Positions 56,501 to 62,500 of a stretch of 64,000 nt of DNA are shown piece by piece. The position numbers were made by a program, and so were the translations under genes. Position 1 is the first letter of the stretch, and every line of letters starts with the position of its first letter. This DNA is from Chlorobium ferrooxidans DSM 13031 (GTDB lineage: Bacteria; Bacteroidota; Chlorobiia; Chlorobiales; Chlorobiaceae): assembly GCF_000168715.1 (NCBI RefSeq), contig NZ_AASE01000005.1:64969-128968 (forward strand), written 5' to 3'. The notes beneath the pieces were generated by a model. It was not told where the DNA came from, ran no database searches, and saw nothing but the letters and a program-made list of their open reading frames with translations.

Positions 56501-59500
56501 GTTGAGCAACAGTGGAAGCGCCTATAACAGTGCGAATGTCGTCGGAGCCAACAAGGTAACGGTAAGCGGTCTGTCGATAGGGAGCATAACGGGCACGAAC
56601 AGTTCAGCGGCGAGTGACTACGTGCTGGACGCGACGAGCAAGGATGTGTCGGCGACGATAACGGCGAAGTCGGTAACGCTGAGTGGGGTGAAGACCTATA
56701 GCGGCACGACGGGTCTGAGTGGGTCGGTAACGATAGGCGGCCTGTTGAGCGGCCAGACGCTGGGCTATAGCGGCTCGACAGCCAGTGACGCGCATGTATC
56801 GACGACGAACAAGTATATCAGTGCGATAACGCTGCTTGACGGAACGGGTCTGGCGAGTAACTATGCGTTGCCGAGCCTGACGGGGTACAGCGCGGGAGTG
56901 AACAGCGTGACGATCAATGCGGCGACGCTGACGCCGACGGTGACGAACGCGGGCGTGACGAAGACGTACGACACGACGACGGATGCGCCAGGCGGGTTTA
57001 CGGCGACGTACAGCTACAGCGGTCTGGTGAGCGGTGACACGTCAGCGACGTTGAGCAACAGTGGAAGCGCCTATAACAGTGCGAATGTCGTCGGAGCCAA
57101 CAAGGTAACGGTAAGCGGTCTGTCGATAGGGAGCATAACGGGCACGAACAGTTCAGCGGCGAGTGACTACGTGCTGGACGCGACGAGCAAGGATGTGTCG
57201 GCGACAATAACGGCGAAGTCGGTAACGCTGAGTGGGGTGAAGACCTATAGCGGGACGACGGGTCTGAGTGGGTCGGTAACGATAGGCGGCCTGTTGAGCG
57301 GCCAGACGCTGGGCTATAGCGGCTCGACAGCCAGTGACGCGCATGTATCGACGACGAACAAGTATATCAGTGCGATAACGCTGCTTGACGGAACGGGTCT
57401 GGCGAGTAACTATGCGTTGCCGAGCCTGACGGGGTACAGCGCGGGAGTGAACAGCGTGACGATCAATGCGGCGACGCTGACGCCGACGGTGACGAACGCG
57501 GGCGTGACGAAGACGTACGACACGACGACGGATGCGCCAGGCGGGTTTACGGCGACGTACAGCTACAGCGGTCTGGTGAGCGGTGACACGTCAGCGACGT
57601 TGAGCAACAGTGGAAGCGCCTATAACAGTGCGAATGTCGTCGGAGCCAACAAGGTAACGGTAAGCGGCCTGTCGATAGGGAGCATAACGGGCACGAACAG
57701 TTCAGCGGCGAGTGACTACGTGCTGGACGCGACGAGCAAGGATGTGTCGGCGACAATAACGGCGAAGTCGGTAACGCTGAGTGGGGTGAAGACCTATAGC
57801 GGGACGACGGGTCTGAGTGGGTCGGTAACGATAGGCGGCCTGTTGAGCGGCCAGACGCTGGGCTATAGCGGCTCGACAGCCAGTGACGCGCATGTATCGA
57901 CGACGAACAAGTATATCAGTGCGATAACGCTGCTTGACGGAACGGGTCTTGCGAGTAACTATGCGTTGCCGAGCCTGACGGGGTACAGCGCGGGAGTGAA
58001 CAGCGTGACGATCAATGCGGCGACGCTGACGCCGACGGTGACGAACGCGGGCGTGACGAAGACGTACGACACGACGACGGATGCGCCAGGCGGGTTTACG
58101 GCGACGTACAGCTACAGCGGTCTGGTGAGCGGTGACACGTCAGCGACGTTGAGCAACAGTGGAAGCGCCTATAACAGTGCGAATGTCGTCGGAGCCAACA
58201 AGGTAACGGTAAGCGGCCTGTCGATAGGGAGCATAACGGGCACGAACAGTTCAGCGGCGAGTGACTACGTGCTGGACGCGACGAGCAAGGATGTGTCGGC
58301 GACGATAACGGCGAAGTCGGTAACGCTGAGTGGGGTGAAGACGTATAGCGGCACGACGGGTCTGAGTGGGTCGGTAACGATAGGCGGCCTGTTGAGCGGC
58401 CAGACGCTGGGCTATAGCGGCTCGACAGCCAGTGACGCGCATGTATCGACGACGAACAAGTATATCAGTGCGATAACGCTGCTTGACGGAACGGGTCTTG
58501 CGAGTAACTATGCGTTGCCGAGCCTGACGGGGTACAGCGCGGGAGTGAACAGCGTGACGATCAATGCGGCGACGCTGACGCCGACGGTGACGAACGCGGG
58601 CGTGACGAAGACGTACGACACGACGACGGATGCGCCAGGCGGGTTTACGGCGACGTACAGCTACAGCGGTCTGGTGAGCGGTGACACGTCAGCGACGTTG
58701 AGCAACAGTGGAAGCGCCTATAACAGTGCGAATGTCGTCGGAGCCAACAAGGTAACGGTAAGCGGCCTGTCGATAGGGAGCATAACGGGCACGAACAGTT
58801 CAGCGGCGAGTGACTACGTGCTGGACGCGACGAGCAAGGATGTGTCGGCGACGATAACGGCGAAGTCGGTAACGCTGAGTGGGGTGAAGACCTATAGCGG
58901 GACGACGGGTCTGAGTGGGTCGGTAACGATAGGCGGCCTGTTGAGCGGCCAGACGCTGAACTATAGCGGCTCGACAGCCAGTGACGCGCATGTATCGACG
59001 ACGAACAAGTATATCAGTGCGATAACGCTGCTTGACGGAACGGGTCTGGCGAGTAACTATGCGTTGCCGAGCCTGACGGGGTACAGCGCGGGAGTGAACA
59101 GCGTGACGATCAATGCGGCGACGCTGACGCCGACGGTGACGAACGCGGGCGTGACGAAGACGTACGACACGACGACGGATGCGCCAGGCGGGTTTACGGC
59201 GACGTACAGCTACAGCGGTCTGGTGAGCGGAGACACGTCAGCGACGTTGAGCAACAGTGGAAGCGCCTATAACAGTGCGAATGTCGTCGGAGCCAACAAG
59301 GTAACGGTAAGCGGCCTGTCGATAGGGAGCATAACGGGCACGAACAGTTCAGCGGCGAGTGACTACGTGCTGGACGCGACGAGCAAGGATGTGTCGGCGA
59401 CGATAACGGCGAAGTCGGTAACGCTGAGTGGGGTGAAGACGTATAGCGGGACGACGGGTCTGAGTGGGTCGGTAACGATAGGCGGCCTGTTGAGCGGCCA

Positions 59501-62500
59501 GACGCTGGGCTATAGCGGCTCGACAGCCAGTGACGCGCATGTATCGACGACGAACAAGTATATCAGTGCGATAACGCTGCTTGACGGAACGGGTCTTGCG
59601 AGTAACTATGCGTTGCCGAGCCTGACGGGGTACAGCGCGGGAGTGAACAGCGTGACGATCAATGCGGCAACGCTGACGCCGACGGTGACGAACGCGGGCG
59701 TGACGAAGACGTACGACACGACGACGGATGCGCCAGGCGGGTTTACGGCGACGTACAGCTACAGCGGTCTGGTGAGCGGTGACACGTCAGCGACGTTGAG
59801 CAACAGTGGAAGCGCCTATAACAGTGCGAATGTCGTCGGAGCCAACAAGGTAACGGTAAGCGGCCTGTCGATAGGGAGCATAACGGGCACGAACAGTTCA
59901 GCGGCGAGTGACTACGTGCTGGACGCGACGAGCAAGGATGTGTCGGCGACGATAACGGCGAAGTCGGTAACGCTGAGTGGGGTGAAGACCTATAGCGGGA
60001 CGACGGGTCTGAGTGGGTCGGTAACGATAGGCGGCCTGTTGAGCGGCCAGACGCTGAACTATAGCGGCTCGACAGCCAGTGACGCGCATGTATCGACGAC
60101 GAACAAGTATATCAGTGCGATAACGCTGCTTGACGGAACGGGTCTGGCGAGTAACTATGCGTTGCCGAGCCTGACGGGGTACAGCGCGGGAGTGAACAGC
60201 GTGACGATCAATGCGGCGACGCTGACGCCGACGGTGACGAACGCGGGCGTGACGAAGACGTACGACACGACGACGGATGCGCCAGGCGGGTTTACGGCGA
60301 CGTACAGCTACAGCGGTCTGGTGAGCGGTGACACGTCAGCGACGTTGAGCAACAGTGGAAGCGCCTATAACAGTGCGAATGTCGTCGGAGCCAACAAGGT
60401 AACGGTAAGCGGCCTGTCGATAGGGAGCATAACGGGCACGAACAGTTCAGCGGCGAGTGACTACGTGCTGGACGCGACGAGCAAGGATGTGTCGGCGACG
60501 ATAACGGCGAAGTCGGTAACGCTGAGTGGGGTGAAGACCTATAGCGGGACGACGGGTCTGAGTGGGTCGGTAACGATAGGCGGCCTGTTGAGCGGCCAGA
60601 CGCTGAACTATAGCGGCTCGACAGCCAGTGACGCGCATGTATCGACGACGAACAAGTATATCAGTGCGATAACGCTGCTTGACGGAACGGGTCTGGCGAG
60701 TAACTATGCGTTGCCGAGCCTGACGGGGTACAGCGCGGGAGTGAACAGCGTGACGATCAATGCGGCGACGCTGACGCCGACGGTGACGAACGCGGGCGTG
60801 ACGAAGACGTACGACACGACGACGGATGCGCCAGGCGGGTTTACGGCGACGTACAGCTACAGCGGTCTGGTGAGCGGAGACACGTCAGCGACGTTGAGCA
60901 ACAGTGGAAGCGCCTATAACAGTGCGAATGTCGTCGGAGCCAACAAGGTAACGGTAAGCGGCCTGTCGATAGGGAGCATAACGGGCACGAACAGTTCAGC
61001 GGCGAGTGACTACGTGCTGGACGCGACGAGCAAGGATGTGTCGGCGACGATAACGGCGAAGTCGGTAACGCTGAGTGGGGTGAAGACGTATAGCGGCACG
61101 ACGGGTCTGAGTGGGTCGGTAACGATAGGCGGCCTGTTGAGCGGCCAGACGCTGGGCTATAGCGGCTCGACAGCCAGTGACGCGCATGTATCGACGACGA
61201 ACAAGTATATCAGTGCGATAACGCTGCTTGACGGAACGGGTCTTGCGAGTAACTATGCGTTGCCGAGCCTGACGGGGTACAGCGCGGGAGTGAACAGCGT
61301 GACGATCAATGCGGCGACGCTGACGCCGACGGTGACGAACGCGGGCGTGACGAAGACGTACGACACGACGACGGATGCGCCAGGCGGGTTTACGGCGACG
61401 TACAGCTACAGCGGTCTGGTGAGCGGTGACACGTCAGCGACGTTGAGCAACAGTGGAAGCGCCTATAACAGTGCGAATGTCGTCGGAGCCAACAAGGTAA
61501 CGGTAAGCGGCCTGTCGATAGGGAGCATAACGGGCACGAACAGTTCAGCGGCGAGTGACTACGTGCTGGACGCGACGAGCAAGGATGTGTCGGCGACAAT
61601 AACGGCGAAGTCGGTAACGCTGAGTGGGGTGAAGACGTATAGCGGCACGACGGGTCTGAGTGGGTCGGTAACGATAGGCGGCCTGTTGAGCGGCCAGACG
61701 CTGGGCTATAGCGGCTCGACAGCAAGTGACGCGCATGTATCGACGACGAACAAGTATATCAGTGCGATAACGCTGCTTGACGGAACGGGTCTGGCGAGTA
61801 ACTATGCGTTGCCGAGCCTGACGGGGTACAGCGCGGGAGTGAACAGCGTGACGATCAATGCGGCGACGCTGACGCCGACGGTGACGAACGCGGGCGTGAC
61901 GAAGACGTACGACACGACGACGGATGCGCCAGGCGGGTTTACGGCGACGTACAGCTACAGCGGTCTGGTGAGCGGTGACACGTCAGCGACGTTGAGCAAC
62001 AGTGGAAGCGCCTATAACAGTGCGAATGTCGTCGGAGCCAACAAGGTAACGGTAAGCGGTCTGTCGATAGGGAGCATAACGGGCACGAACAGTTCAGCGG
62101 CGAGTGACTACGTGCTGGACGCGACGAGCAAGGATGTGTCGGCGACAATAACGGCGAAGTCGGTAACGCTGAGTGGGGTGAAGACGTATAGCGGCACGAC
62201 GGGTCTGAGTGGGTCGGTAACGATAGGCGGCCTGTTGAGCGGCCAGACGCTGGGCTATAGCGGCTCGACAGCCAGTGACGCGCATGTATCGACGACGAAC
62301 AAGTATATCAGTGCGATAACGCTGCTTGACGGAACGGGTCTGGCGAGTAACTATGCGTTGCCGAGCCTGACGGGGTACAGCGCGGGAGTGAACAGCGTGA
62401 CGATCAATGCGGCGACGCTGACGCCGACGGTGACGAACGCGGGCGTGACGAAGACGTACGACACGACGACGGATGCGCCAGGCGGGTTTACGGCGACGTA